64,000 nucleotides of DNA, from NCBI GenBank assembly GCA_022749755.1, contig CM040453.1, forward strand, positions 6,160,102-6,224,101, given 5' to 3'. Every line of letters begins with the position of its first letter. Position 1 is the stretch's first letter. Below are positions 22,474-34,330 of this stretch, one piece after another. The translations under genes were made by a program, and so were the position numbers. This DNA comes from Azadirachta indica. Lineage: Eukaryota; Streptophyta; Magnoliopsida; Sapindales; Meliaceae. The notes below the pieces were generated by a model, which saw only the letters and a program-made list of their open reading frames with translations, was not told where the DNA came from and made no database searches.

Positions 22474-25117
22474 ATGTCTCTCTCCCTTAGAATCAGCGCT
22501 CACCCCGCTCAACTCTTTCGCCATTATCACTTCGTAAGTATTTCTATCAATTTCTTTTCTTTCATTGTTTCCTTTATGTCCTTTCTTGTTTAATCCTCAA
22601 TCGTTATTCGTTCTTGTTCTTCTGGATTCAGGGTTTCAATGAGATTCCATCCAGGTCGAGAATTTCTAGGGTTTGCACACCCTTTTACCTGCGGAAGTCA
22701 TCGAATTGCATTGTAAGTAACGGGAATTATCGATCGCTTTGCTCTATTAACGCCGGCAACAATGTTCGTAAGACATTTCTATCACCCAGATGCAATTGAT
22801 TTATGTCAACAATTCAGTGTGTCTATTGAAATTACTAAAAGAAAAATTGATTTGAAGTTGCTTACATTTTGTGATTAGGCTGGTGGTTTGTCCGATGATC
22901 AGGACTACTCTCCTAACGATGAAGGTATCGCATCTACTTGGAACAGGATTTTATTATGTTTGTACACTTTCTCATGAATTTACCTCATTTATGTTTTTGA
23001 AGGTTCTATGGAAAAGACTGAGAGTAGTCGGAAAGAGTCTTTCTCATCTAAGGAGTACTTGCTACTTGCCTCGCAATATTTTTTGGTTTATTGTAAAAGC
23101 CACTGAAAGAAAATGTTTGATTGAGTTTAAAATATATGTTCGAATAAGTTTATCTTGTTATATCGTTTTAATGAACAAAGAATGTGAAGGTGGAATGGAC
23201 AGTGTTTTTTAAAATAGATTCTATGGTTGTTTTGTGGATGACTGATGATGATTGCTGTTGCTTGTTCAACTTGTCAGGGTGTTGAAGAAATTGAGGAGAT
23301 ATGGAATTTCTGGAATTTTGTCATATGGGCTACTGAATACAGCCTACTACCTCACAACATTTCTCTTGGTGTGGTGAGTTAAATACTATGTACATTATAT
23401 TTTATCAATGTTTTTGTGATTTCTTTGGGGAATGTTGAGCTATGACACCGTGCTATTCCAGGGATCCACTGCTAGAGTGACCGCAGCCGCCATTGCTTGC
23501 TAATATATTTCTTGTCGGAATATTGATCATTCAGTTAATGTCAGAAGCATTTGGAATTTAGTCTCTTGTTTCATTCTCTTCCGGATTGGCTCATGTTGTC
23601 TTTGCATATAGGCCGTGGGCCATGCTAGTATTCTTTTGTATTGTTTCAATTTTAATGGATGTCTGTAGAAACACTTTTCACAAAAGATGCCCAATATTTA
23701 GAATTTTGTTCTTCCCTAAAGGAAAAATATACATAATTCTATGTGTTAAAAAGTTTATTTAATCCTTGACTAATGGCAACTCAATCTTTAAAAATTATGT
23801 GAAAATCTTGTAAATCAAATGCAGTGTGTGACCTAACGGTATTCTTTTGTATCATATAAGTTCTCTGATAATGTTAGAAAATAGTTAAATCCTAGGTACA
23901 GTAAATGTTGTATGAGAACCTAAAAATAAAAACATAAATTACTGAATGTTTGAAATATAGAGAAATCTGTAACAATTTTTTTTTTTTGCATGACTAAATA
24001 GTGTTGTGTAGTTTCTCTAAATGCGTTCAATAGTCATTGAAGGTAGGCACATTTTCACTTGCTTTCTAGGTTTTATGTGGCTCCAGTACCTGGAAGAATG
24101 GGTTATGTTGCAGCTGTTGAGAGGTAGAATCTCATTTTTCTTATGTTTCTGATAATGTTATTTATATTGAAGTTTTAGTGCTTTGCAGATTCCTGAAAGT
24201 AATGGCCATGGTGTGGGCTGGCAGCCAGGTTACTAAGCTTCTGAGAGCTGGAGGGTGAGCTGCTGGTTACTAGTATCTTTCTCTTCTTTCTTCTTTTTTT
24301 TTTTTTTGTTTAATTCTACCATATACATTTTGGCTTAGGAGTCCGCTGGGACCAGTTAGATCAAGCCCATGGTAGTCAGGCCTGGAGATATACTCCAATA
24401 AGCAACAAGTCTACTCCCATAACACTTGGGGAAATATGAATCTCTTCCCACATAGTTGGTGAAGGGAGGTGAGACTATTGGGTTATGGGGTAGTTCTTGC
24501 CTTTTGGAATGAGTTTAGTAACCAAAAGTTTAAGTCAGAAATATTGAATTACTCATGCTATTCTCATTTAAATTGTCAACATTTTATTAATTAAATTCTA
24601 TTTAGTTAGTTTGGAGGTAAGCATAATATGACAGTTTCAGTCAGAAAAGATTTGTTAATAGGTCATGAATATTTCTGTTTCTTACCTTATTTTCAGTACT
24701 GTCGCAATGCAAATAATTGCATCTGAGATCCCTGGTAGAAATAATCGCATCTGAGATCCCTGGTAGCCATTCTGATTGAATAAGGCTTCGTTTTTTTTAC
24801 ATTTTTATACATCTAATATGAATATTTAATGTGTAAACCATCAAGAATCAGTTAATTCTATGCATTTGCGTTTTCTGCAGGGCCCTTGCTCTTGCACCTT
24901 TTGTAGATAGAGGATTGTCATGGTTCACAGTCAAATTTAAATTTGAATCTCAGGGAAAGGCAAGTGAGATTTGAAATTCCAAGCTTCATTTTACATTGTT
25001 TAGTCGTGAGCATTATAGTTACTTGCATGTTGTCTACAGGCTTTCATGGCAATCGTCGGATTTTGCTTTGGACTGGCTCTTATACTATTTTTGGTCGTGA
25101 CATTGCTCTGGGCATGA
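22474..25117 (+). CDS. Small plastid-type membrane protein of unknown function
   Basis: Nine exons fit in phase: 22474-22533, 22632-22712, 22879-22924, 23003-23054, 23278-23373, 24070-24123, 24189-24254, 24881-24959 and 25040-25117, giving 203 residues. The first 50 or so are Ser/Arg-rich and low in acid, like a transit peptide. A conserved core follows (KKLRRYGISGILSYGLLNTAYY), with one membrane segment near residues 95-117 and a second at the extreme C-terminus. The YG-x-G start and two hydrophobic stretches recall FAM210/DUF1279 proteins, but I cannot confirm that family. Intron 8 has a GC donor (AAG then GCAAGT). The start is the only ATG upstream of the conserved core in the right frame. 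The MULE ends 41 bases (target duplication) to 50 bases (element) before this ATG, so the promoter has been displaced or replaced. Confidence 0.8.
24711..24765 (+). repeat. Direct duplication of 27-28 bp in an intron
   Basis: AATAATYGCATCTGAGATCC followed by CTGGTAG occurs twice back to back with one difference, inside intron 7 of the membrane-protein gene. It is probably a replication-slippage product. Confidence 0.9.
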
Positions 25118-25999
25118 ACCTGGTTCGTTTCTCCTCACTTACCAAATAAAGATTGCCCTTCTCTTTCACAATCACAAAAGCCTTGTCCTGTGTGCTATTG
25201 GAGATGCGTACTCTTCAAGTTAAATATGTTTCTTGATTTGATATGGATTTAATAATTTGAGGATTTCTAAACGTATAATTTTTTCAACAGTTATTCTAGT
25301 ATGGAAGCTAAAAGATTATTTGTTACGGGTACGTTATCATCTGCATATGATGTTATGAAATTCCAAAACTTGTTCAACTCATTTTCTTCTAAGCAGGTTC
25401 CGGCTTATGCATCCTTCAATTACTTCCCCTCACAAAATATTTCCACATTGCAATGGGTGCATTGGTTTTGCAATGATACACAACAAAGCGTCTAAAAACA
25501 CCAAATTCAATAAGACAGATTATTAATTCACTGATCTTTCCATAAATAGGATGCTTGTGACTCATCTCTCTCTCTCTCTAAACATGTTACATTGTTTTGT
25601 TTCAAGCTTCCAGAAATTCTGGTCATAATACATATGATACAAAATGTTTATGCATCATTCTAAATAGTATACAGGTAAGTTACTGATGATTTGTTGATAT
25701 TTGATACATCAACAGTTAAAAGATTAAATCACCAACATTCTTCAGGTGCGCAAGAATATTTGTCTAGATGGCTTAAAGTACAATTTGCCTGCAAAGTGAA
25801 AAGAGCATGGATGTCAATTAACAACAAATCACTTTCAAAACAAAGTAATAGAAAACTTGACAAATATCAAACTGCCCCTTAAGTTTATATATGGCCAGAA
25901 ATATATTGTAGAACAATGCAAGTAGCATATTAGTCCACATATTTGGTGAGGTTTAGAATTTAGTGTCCGATGGATTGTTCTCATAGACACTTTCTTTTT
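25118..25999. other. Convergent spacer between the membrane-protein and SAC3C genes
   Basis: It should hold the two 3' UTRs. A short CT repeat lies near 25565. No gene is seen. Confidence 0.5.
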
Positions 26000-28900
26000 C
26001 TAAATTTTTCGCCGTGTCCAGCTAACGCTGTAAGCCAATAAAAACATTACAAATAAAGAAAAAGAATGCATGTTAAGAGATACCTCTGAAGTTGCTCAAA
26101 TCCCAAAAGGCTGTATGTTTGAAACCCTTCCTTGGGACGACAAAAAGTTGTTTGCTTGGTGGGTAGCAACTTAGTTCCTACTTCATCCGTGCATGTCTGG
26201 AGACCACAAGCATTGCAAAACAATTCCACATCCGACTCCTGAAAGGAAAAAAACGGTGCAGCTTTGCAATTTGTATTAGAACCATAAAATCAGTAAATTA
26301 CATCTAGCAGAAATCATACCTCCATCATCAAAAATTTGGATAGGCGTGCTAGAGGATATGGATGAAGTTTATAGCCACCATTGTTTATACAGCATAAAGC
26401 AAGTGATCGAACCTATCAAGATCAGAAGAAAGAAATTCTCAATATGGATAAAGTAATTGCGATATGTGCTAAAAGAACTTCTGCAAAGTAACTTACATAA
26501 AAATAACAAACCAATAAAAAAACAACTATATCCATTTTGAAAGCTTCAAATTGATAACATTCAAGAATGTATAGTAACACCAATATAGCTAGAATGCCAG
26601 AAGAAAAAGTTTATAACAGATGAAAATCTGATTACCTCATGAATATAAGGTTCAATAATGCAGAACTGCAGATATGATGCCTCAGCAGCAGTAGTGGAGA
26701 AAAACTGCCTATAATTGCCCATCTGAAAGTACCTTTAACGTATATATAACCGGGAAAGAGAAAAGCGGGCAAAAATCTCAGTTTACCACAAATTAAACAT
26801 TGAATAAGAGATTAAAAAGATTAACATCCAGATGTTAGATAAACGGAAAGTTCAAGGCATTTATAATAATTGGAAATTTATTTTTACCTTAAAACTTGGC
26901 GAGCAAAACCCATTTCCTTTGACTTGATAACTGGAGTAGGCACATGACGAAACCACAGAGAAAGTGACTCCCCCTGTAGACCAGAAATAGCTATATTTCA
27001 TGCATTCAATACCCAGCACAAGGCTGCAATTAAGAATGATAAGAAATGAGAACCACAATAAAATAGCAACCAACCATTGGTTGGGCATTAGAATCAAGAT
27101 GAAGAAGCACGTAAAATGAACGCAATTCAGCTTCATTCTCACAGATAGGATTGGAGCTCCGATTTGCTTCATATAGATTATATAAAGATGTTAGAGCTTT
27201 TGTAAGCTGCTCAAAGTTGAGGTAGTGCAATGAAGAAATATTTGAACTGCTGCGGCTACTTTGAAGCTTGTGGTGAGATATGACATGAAATTTAACCTGT
27301 TAAAATATGCAAAGAGACAAAATCAAGTGAATCCATTACAACCAAGCTTAGACTTTGCCACATGAAGTAATAAGTACATTCTGAAATCCAGGCCTGAAAA
27401 AGGTGCATGAGACATATTAAGTTTCAAGGGAATAACATATATCTGAGGTTATTTTATTTGAAATTGGTTATATATTTACAGAAGTTCTATTTGCATGTTA
27501 GCAGCATCCATGAAATAATCCATTTTGGTTTTGCACATAAGCAACTGTCAAGAACACTTTTGAGCATTGTTCTGTCCACAAGAGTATTAAGCTATTTCTG
27601 TTTTTCATGTCCTATCATGTGATCATCGTAAGCACTATCCATGTACCACATCGTCATTTTTCATAATACTTTCTTTGATATTTTTCCTTTCATCGGTAAT
27701 TGTTCTCAGGATGCCCAAATTTGAGCACTTTTTTACAGTTTAAGCATTACAACATCTGAAAAATTGTTAGTTGGTGGTATTTTGATCCAACAACCACTTT
27801 GGTTGGCATGCCTCAAAGGAACTACTCATTGCAGAATCCCAAAAATTCTCGATAACTTAGGTGGAAAAAACTTGTAAAATTATCTAGTGATATTTTAGAG
27901 CTAGTTGTATGATGCACTAAATAAAGTAGGTACAAGGTGTGGTGAATAACTCCAAATAGGCATGAGCATGTTGGGCTGGTTCCTGTATTGTAGAGACTTT
28001 TAATACGTCTCCTATGATTGAGTTAAATTTGATATTCTTACATCATATTTTCCACATAATACTCAAATCAAATCCTAACACTATTTCCCACATAATATTC
28101 GCCCAATTCTGTGCCCCAAAACATAATTAAATCTTATACTTAATAGGTCTATTACATACTCATTTTACTCATGTTTGCACTTTATCTCAAAACTTGTAAA
28201 GTAAGCCAGATAATAAAGCAATGCTTATAAGATACACCAGCATCTATTCCCCAGAGTACCACCAAATGAGTGTAACACATTAGAAGTCTGAAACACCAAC
28301 AAATACAAGTTTGAAGTTTGTATGTAATGCTCCTTATCAAGTGATAGCGATGCTTCAATAACATATACATGTTAAAAATAGAATCTGCTTAGCTCAATTA
28401 TAAGAAGACTGAACCCTATCCTTCGTAAGTTTAAAAGACAAAAAATATTTTAGCAAGAGAAAAGAGGAGGAAGAGGTTGAGAGATTTCTTACAATTTTTT
28501 CGTACATGTGGATTACTTTGTCATTGACAATGTTCTGCATGGTAAGATCTTGCCTTATGGACCTCGTCCTATCAAAGACAAAGTCGTGAATCACTTCAAA
28601 GGGATGGTCCTTAGAATCCAGCAAGCTCAAAACATAGTTTAAAGTATCTTCCAGCACTGGAAGAGGCCGCACATCGGAGGCTCGCACATGCTTGGCCGAC
28701 ATCGTTCTGCAAAACTAGCATTTGAAATGGAGGGTGAAATGTTTTCTACACCAAAAGTCAATACTTTCTGCAATTACAAAATCTTGAATAGCAACATGGA
28801 TTTGAGCAAACAAGAAGGGTTTACAAAAATATAGAGAACGGCGAAACAATACATGTCTTAACAGAAATTCCACATACTATGAACTGAAACTGAAAAAGAA

Positions 28901-29333
28901 GGAAATTTGACCAACCTTTTTGACAGCCAGGGAAGGAGATGATTTACAAGAATCTCCATTGAGTCTTTCAAACACAGCTAAATCTCGAAGTCGCTGGCGT
29001 TGGAGCCTTTCCTCCTCTGTTTACAATAACACAGGGATGAATAATGGTACGAAATATGATGAGCAAAAATCATTGCTTCTTTCATTTGTACTACAAACCT
29101 GGACACATAAAAGGGCAAATTCCAACTATTGCTTCTGGTTTTCCTTCTTCTTCTTCTTCTTGCCGTTGGTTATCACGGATATGATCAGACTTATAGGCAT
29201 TGCGAAGGGCAGTACGCGAATTAAAGCCGAAAAATCTGGTTTGATTAGGGCAGAAACCTGTTGATCCAGTGAACGAAGACGAAGAAGAACGATTTGAACG
29301 TTTTTGAGAATACCACCTTCTGTCCATATGCAC
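26000..29333 (-). CDS. SAC3C: SAC3/GANP family protein C, mRNA-export (TREX-2) type
   Basis: Nine exons on minus fit in phase: 29333-29099, 29016-28916, 28714-28493, 27296-27075, 26973-26888, 26732-26636, 26412-26320, 26238-26084 and 26027-26000, giving 412 residues. The N-terminus is basic and Ser-rich, with a run of Glu encoded by a TTC repeat. It leads into CPFMCP, then [19 protein letters not shown]. The SAC3/GANP helical domain follows from about residue 110 ([31 protein letters not shown]) and continues through the [15 protein letters not shown] region. SAC3 proteins scaffold the TREX-2 complex at the nuclear pore and couple transcription to mRNA export. Length and the short C-terminus fit plant SAC3C rather than the long SAC3A/B. 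A second ATG two codons downstream (29327) is equally possible. Confidence 0.9.
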
Positions 29334-30643
29334 GTACGTTGTGGGAAAAATTAATGAGGGAAGACTGAAGAGCTTGTACGGATTAAACGAACATGATACA
29401 TAGAATTAGAGGTAGGAAGAGACGAAGCCTCGGTATGCGAAGGGATTTGTTGGCTACTTGTACAGTTAATTTTTCTTTTCTGAAGTTGGTTTTTAGTTTG
29501 CGTTTAATATGTCTCAGAGGCATATTAACACAAACAAAAAATAAACAAACAGGCCTAATACAACTTGCTTACTGCTCAATTTGATATTATGTTTTTGAAT
29601 GATTTAGATTAGACCCAACACAACTTGATTACTATTCAAATATTATAATGAAAAAAATCGTCTTTAAATATTTATGTATCAGAACAGGGAGGGATTTTTT
29701 TTAATTTTATTTTCTTTATCAAGATAAATAAGCCGTTACATGGCATAGAAAAAGTGTAAATGGTGATAGAATGGCTACAGTGATAGCAAAACTAGTGGTG
29801 AGTATGCTGTACGCAATCGTAGAAATAACTATAATGATTGATTGGTAGGCGATCGATCCCATGGCTATGGACCTACGGTACAACTGCAACTCTCCATTTT
29901 TTTTTTTTTTCTATTTAATTTCCATTTTTTATATTACGAAAATAGACTACAGTTACAGTGCAATACAACAGATACGTTAGGCACATGCACTTTCTACAAC
30001 GTTTTCTAACTCGATTTTTGTGGGCCATCAAAAACAAATTATAGCGGCTTAAATGTAATCTGAAAACTAAAAAGAATTAATTCATACCATGGTTTAAGAT
30101 TTATATCATCGTTGGCTGAAAATACAAAAATTTATAATAATCAATTAAGCACTAGAACTAACCAGTGTTCAAAAAAAATATTTCATCTTAGAATTATGAT
30201 CATACAAGTGGCTTCAAACAACAAAGCAGTCAAAATGTGAAGATAATAATAATTGCACAAAAAAACAAACTTCAAACGGGTTTGGCAGCAGACAATAAAC
30301 ACAATAAAGTAGTATCCGCTAGTGTGAGTACCATTTTTACGCAACAGAACATACCATCGCAGTGCAGCTGCCCGGTAAGGAGGAAAAACAATATATGCGA
30401 TGATAACTTTAATCCTACAATACAATTAGCTTCCCTTCGGAATAGGCAGCGAAGAGGCTGGAAATGTTTATGGGTGCTACCGGCTTCTATTCATAAATTT
30501 TAACCCTGAACATCTAATATCTGTACATTCACCTCCAAACATCAATAAGAGAAGTTTTAATGAGTAAAACATTCACAAATCAGGATGTATTCCCACAAAT
30601 CTGTAATCTATATACTGAAAACATCACAAGTTAAAGCCCCTAG
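29334..30643. other. Spacer upstream of SAC3C
   Basis: AT-rich sequence holding the SAC3C promoter and the 3' UTR of the Myb/SANT gene (probably down to about 30200). Poly-T and poly-A tracts occur near 29897-29910 and 30170. No further gene is seen. Confidence 0.5.
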
Positions 30644-31642
30644 TCATTTCCACCACCAAAATTGTCGGAACAAATATATCTTCCTCATTCGAGGATTGTA
30701 CGTCATGAAGGCTCTGGCTTTAATAGGGTCTGCATTCAAATACTCAAAAGCATACATCTGTTTAGCCTCTTCCAGACCATCAATCTCCATCACAGCCTCT
30801 AAAAGTTCCGAGGCATTTATCGCAGTTTTATTTCGTTCCATTGCATCGGCCAAGCGACGAATGCTGGATGCCACTGCCAACATGGCATCCTGAAGAGCAT
30901 CTGAGCCACGAGGCCTTTTCGGAAGTTGTCTTAAAGGTGGTACTGGAGGAGGATCTTGACTACCATCTGGCATATACTCTGGTGGTCCAGTGTATGACTC
31001 TGTTCCATCCGTATCACTTAGGTCTTCTGAACTTGGTGAAAGGAATGAAGCAGAATCATCTTCGCAGTTCTTTACCTCAGTTGGATGGTTTCCATCCTTC
31101 GTCTTAGCCCAACGACTAGGTGCTTGATAGTTGCCACAAACTATTTTTAATTCATCATACATCTCAATCTGCTTCCCTCGAAATCCTCTTGCATCAGGGT
31201 GGGCCTGTTCCATATAATTGAAGTGCGCTGTTATTAAATAAGAGAATATATAATTTGGTAAATGTAAAATTAAGAGGGAAAAAATTACCGCAATGTATCT
31301 CTTCCAAAGATCATCGTTATCGCATTCAATCATCTTAGTATTCGGATTCCAATGGAATCCATCTTGACTGAGCAAATCCCTCATTACCTTGTATCTTTTC
31401 TTAATTGTCTTTAGACGATTGACAACTTTTTGATTATTCAAGTTTAAATTAAAACGGGAGTTGACTGCAATGCAGGCAGCAGTATAAGCATTCTCATTAA
31501 AGCACTTGTCAATTTTATTCCCAGTCCTAGCCTGAACAGCAAGAGCTTCAATAAGACACTTGTCCATCGCAATTGACCACACAACATTCCTTCCCTTATG
31601 CTTCATCTCTCTTCTCTGTCCTTGATACTCATATTGGTCCAT
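30644..31642 (-). CDS. Myb/SANT-like DNA-binding protein (L10-interacting MYB type)
   Basis: Exons 31642-31289 and 31204-30644 give 304 residues. Residues about 18-115 form a Myb/SANT-like (Myb_DNA-bind_3) domain with WSIAMDKCLIEAL, KKRYKVMRDLL and LWKRYI...HPDARGFRGK, as in plant L10-interacting MYB proteins and At2g29880-like proteins. A Pro-rich, acidic linker and a helical C-terminal region follow. The family is related to the Myb-like accessory proteins of PIF/Harbinger transposons, but no transposon ends are seen, so this is probably a host gene. The 84-bp intron (31205-31288) has no stop in frame, so retention would add a 28-residue hydrophobic insert. I chose the ATG at 31642 because a splice acceptor (CACATTTAG) lies just upstream; an ATG at 31696 is also open but lies within the predicted intron. 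Confidence 0.8.
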   Translation of the reverse strand: MDQYEYQGQRREMKHKGRNVVWSIAMDKCLIEALAVQARTGNKIDKCFNENAYTAACIAVNSRFNLNLNNQKVVNRLKTIKKRYKVMRDLLSQDGFHWNPNTKMIECDNDDLWKRYIAVIFSLLILHLPNYIFSYLITAHFNYMEQAHPDARGFRGKQIEMYDELKIVCGNYQAPSRWAKTKDGNHPTEVKNCEDDSASFLSPSSEDLSDTDGTESYTGPPEYMPDGSQDPPPVPPLRQLPKRPRGSDALQDAMLAVASSIRRLADAMERNKTAINASELLEAVMEIDGLEEAKQMYAFEYLNADPIKARAFMTYNPRMRKIYLFRQFWWWK

Positions 31643-33338
31643 TCCTAAATGTGTAAGAAAAAGATAACTACCTGTTTGTGCACTATAATATGACATAATT
31701 CAGCACAGAGTTCAACATAAAACAAACTCATCATCCAAGCAATCAGTAACTAAAATGTTGTCATAATCTGGTCCACATTCATCCACTTGAATGCTAAAAG
31801 AAGTGAGCGAAATGAAAACAAAGCACAATTACGCATAACAATTCATATAGCAACATCTGACATCCCATCTCTTGTGTATGGACATAATGATGCCAAAATC
31901 TTCAATAATAATTTTTCATTTTTTCTCAAGAAAGGACCAAAGCAAAACATTAATCAAGCATTTTATCTGAGTAAATGCTTGTTAGAGTTATAATCAAACT
32001 CAGGAAAGCAAATATTAATCATACTTCTCAGCTTAAAGTCATTACTTTACCCAGTAATCACTTCTCATCAAAGAGACCTTAGCATCCAGCATCTTAAAAA
32101 CACACTTCAAATTTCCAGCGATGTAGCAGCAATTAGGATTTATCTTTTCCATGCCTACTTCAGTTCAAGAAGCCTAAATATAGTCTTGCTCGATTTTAAC
32201 TTCAAAATCACAGTCTTTTCCCATAATAATGCCTACTGGTATTCAGTTTCATGCAAACAATATTCTCTCCATAAAAGAAGAGCATAATTTTACAACCTTC
32301 ACAAACAATGCCTTCTTTTAACTTAAAGACAATTCCTGAATTCAAAATGTTGAGAAAATTCACACTAGCAGTGCAACTCCTCCAGTGAGAAAGAATATTG
32401 TGGCTGCTACAATAACGTTATTGAGCAAAAACAGAATTAGAAAAGACCACAATCGATAAGTATTACAAACATAGAAACAAGACAAATAAATGTCAAAAGT
32501 ACAGTTATTAAGAAAACTAAGCAAACAAAATAATGCCATTTTCAAGCAAAGGGAAAATAAATGTAGAGTGAAACTGAAGTTATCATTACTGTGATGGTAA
32601 CGATACTGTAATAGACACCCGATAGCTTATGCCATAACTAGTACAATATGTTTAAGAGTTCTTGGAAAATGTTTCTCTTTTTCATATATCCAATTGATTA
32701 ACTTCACTTCTTGGTCATTAAGGAAACAATTAAATGACAGAACTGGGAAAACCTAAGGATCAAACTTAGAGAAGCAATCATACTTGGGAAAGAAATAATT
32801 CACCAGGTGCAACTAAAGGTTTCCAGCTGCCGGCAAATTCTCCCCATCCAATGGTACCAAATCAAGAGATTATAAAACTTTATATGCTTTCAGAGTGCCT
32901 ACAAATTTCAAAGGCTCCAATGAGGGAATACATCCATATATTGCTCGTCACAAAAGAGCAGCAACATACCCCAACCAACACTCACTGAAACAAGTAGTTA
33001 AATCTCCTGCATCTTTTAAATCTGAATTTGTCCAGACACTTTGTGATGCCTTCAATACTCATTGATGGACAGGGTATGCTACTCACTCGTAGTCATTTAT
33101 GCAAACCACCAACCACAAATAGTACATTACATATATTTTTGAATCTTAATTTCATTATCAAAGAGAAATCACTGTTTTTTATACTAGACGAATATAAGTA
33201 TGAAGATACAGAATGTTCAAATTTTCAAATACATGATTTTAGACTGGATATTTGATGTACTCTTGATGAATTTCCTCAGCGTGTTATATATCATTAAATA
33301 AAATAGTAAAGCCTTTTTGTTGAGTACTATGACATATT

Positions 33339-33370
<32 letters not shown>

Positions 33371-34330
33371 CGCGCATGTGTTTACTCTGCCTCAATGAAA
33401 CAGGCCAGCATGTATGTCTACAATGCTTCAGCCAATGTCATCTTTTTGGTCTCATTCCTTCACAAATAAAGTTCTAATAAAACTTGACAAGCAGTGCATG
33501 AACTTACAGGTACTATTTTTTCTTTCCTAGCTAAGAACACGAGCTTAGCAGTATTAGTTGAATGCAGAAGGAATTCCTTATAAACATACTTTCTCCCAGT
33601 AAAATGAGCACTTCTTTTATAGTAATATAGCATGTCCTTGACAGTTGTTCAATAACGAACAAGTCAGACTTTAATATATATCTTAAACTAACCGAAACTA
33701 TGTTAAACTTCACTTTGAGCTAAAGAAAAAACTCAGTCAACAGCATTGAACTTCTCAAATTTTTTATCCATTTGCATATTTTTTTCAGCTCAATTGTTTT
33801 CACAGTTCAGTCAGCTCTGTAGAGACAATTGATATACACTAACTATGAGGGCCCAACTCTTAAAATTCACAGCAAAAGAAAAATGCACTCCAGATGCTTC
33901 ACTTGTGTCTCCAACAGAGTAAACAAACTATGGCAATAATAAACTAACCAAAAAAAAAAAACCCATTTCTCAATTAATTAAAAAAAAATGTATCCTTATA
34001 ATGTCTGAACATTATCAGTGACGAGGAGAAGAGGTAGCAATCAAATCCAAATGAATAAATTCCGCATGCATGAGATAATGAAGCTTTGTAAACAAAGTCA
34101 AAACCGTTGACCATCTTAATAATACTAAATTGTATCTGCAAGCTGAAATAGCACACTCCAAAATAATAAATATCGATATGCAAAGGAAAAAAGTTCAGCT
34201 TCTCCTCACATACACAGTTAAAGGGACAGATACCTGAGTGAATTGAGTCTATATCTGATCGCCGAAAAATAAGCGGCGACGGCGCCAAGACGATCAAAGA
34301 GAGAAGCTCATATTCCTCGTCTCATTCCCA
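31643..34330 (-). other. 5' leader of the Myb/SANT gene with a 2.6-kb intron
   Basis: A short non-coding exon appears to end at about 34236 (CACTCAG then GTATCTG). It would splice to the acceptor at about 31645, just before the ATG. The intron is AT-rich and contains a GT/TA microsatellite at about 33340-33371. I see no gene within it. Confidence 0.55.
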
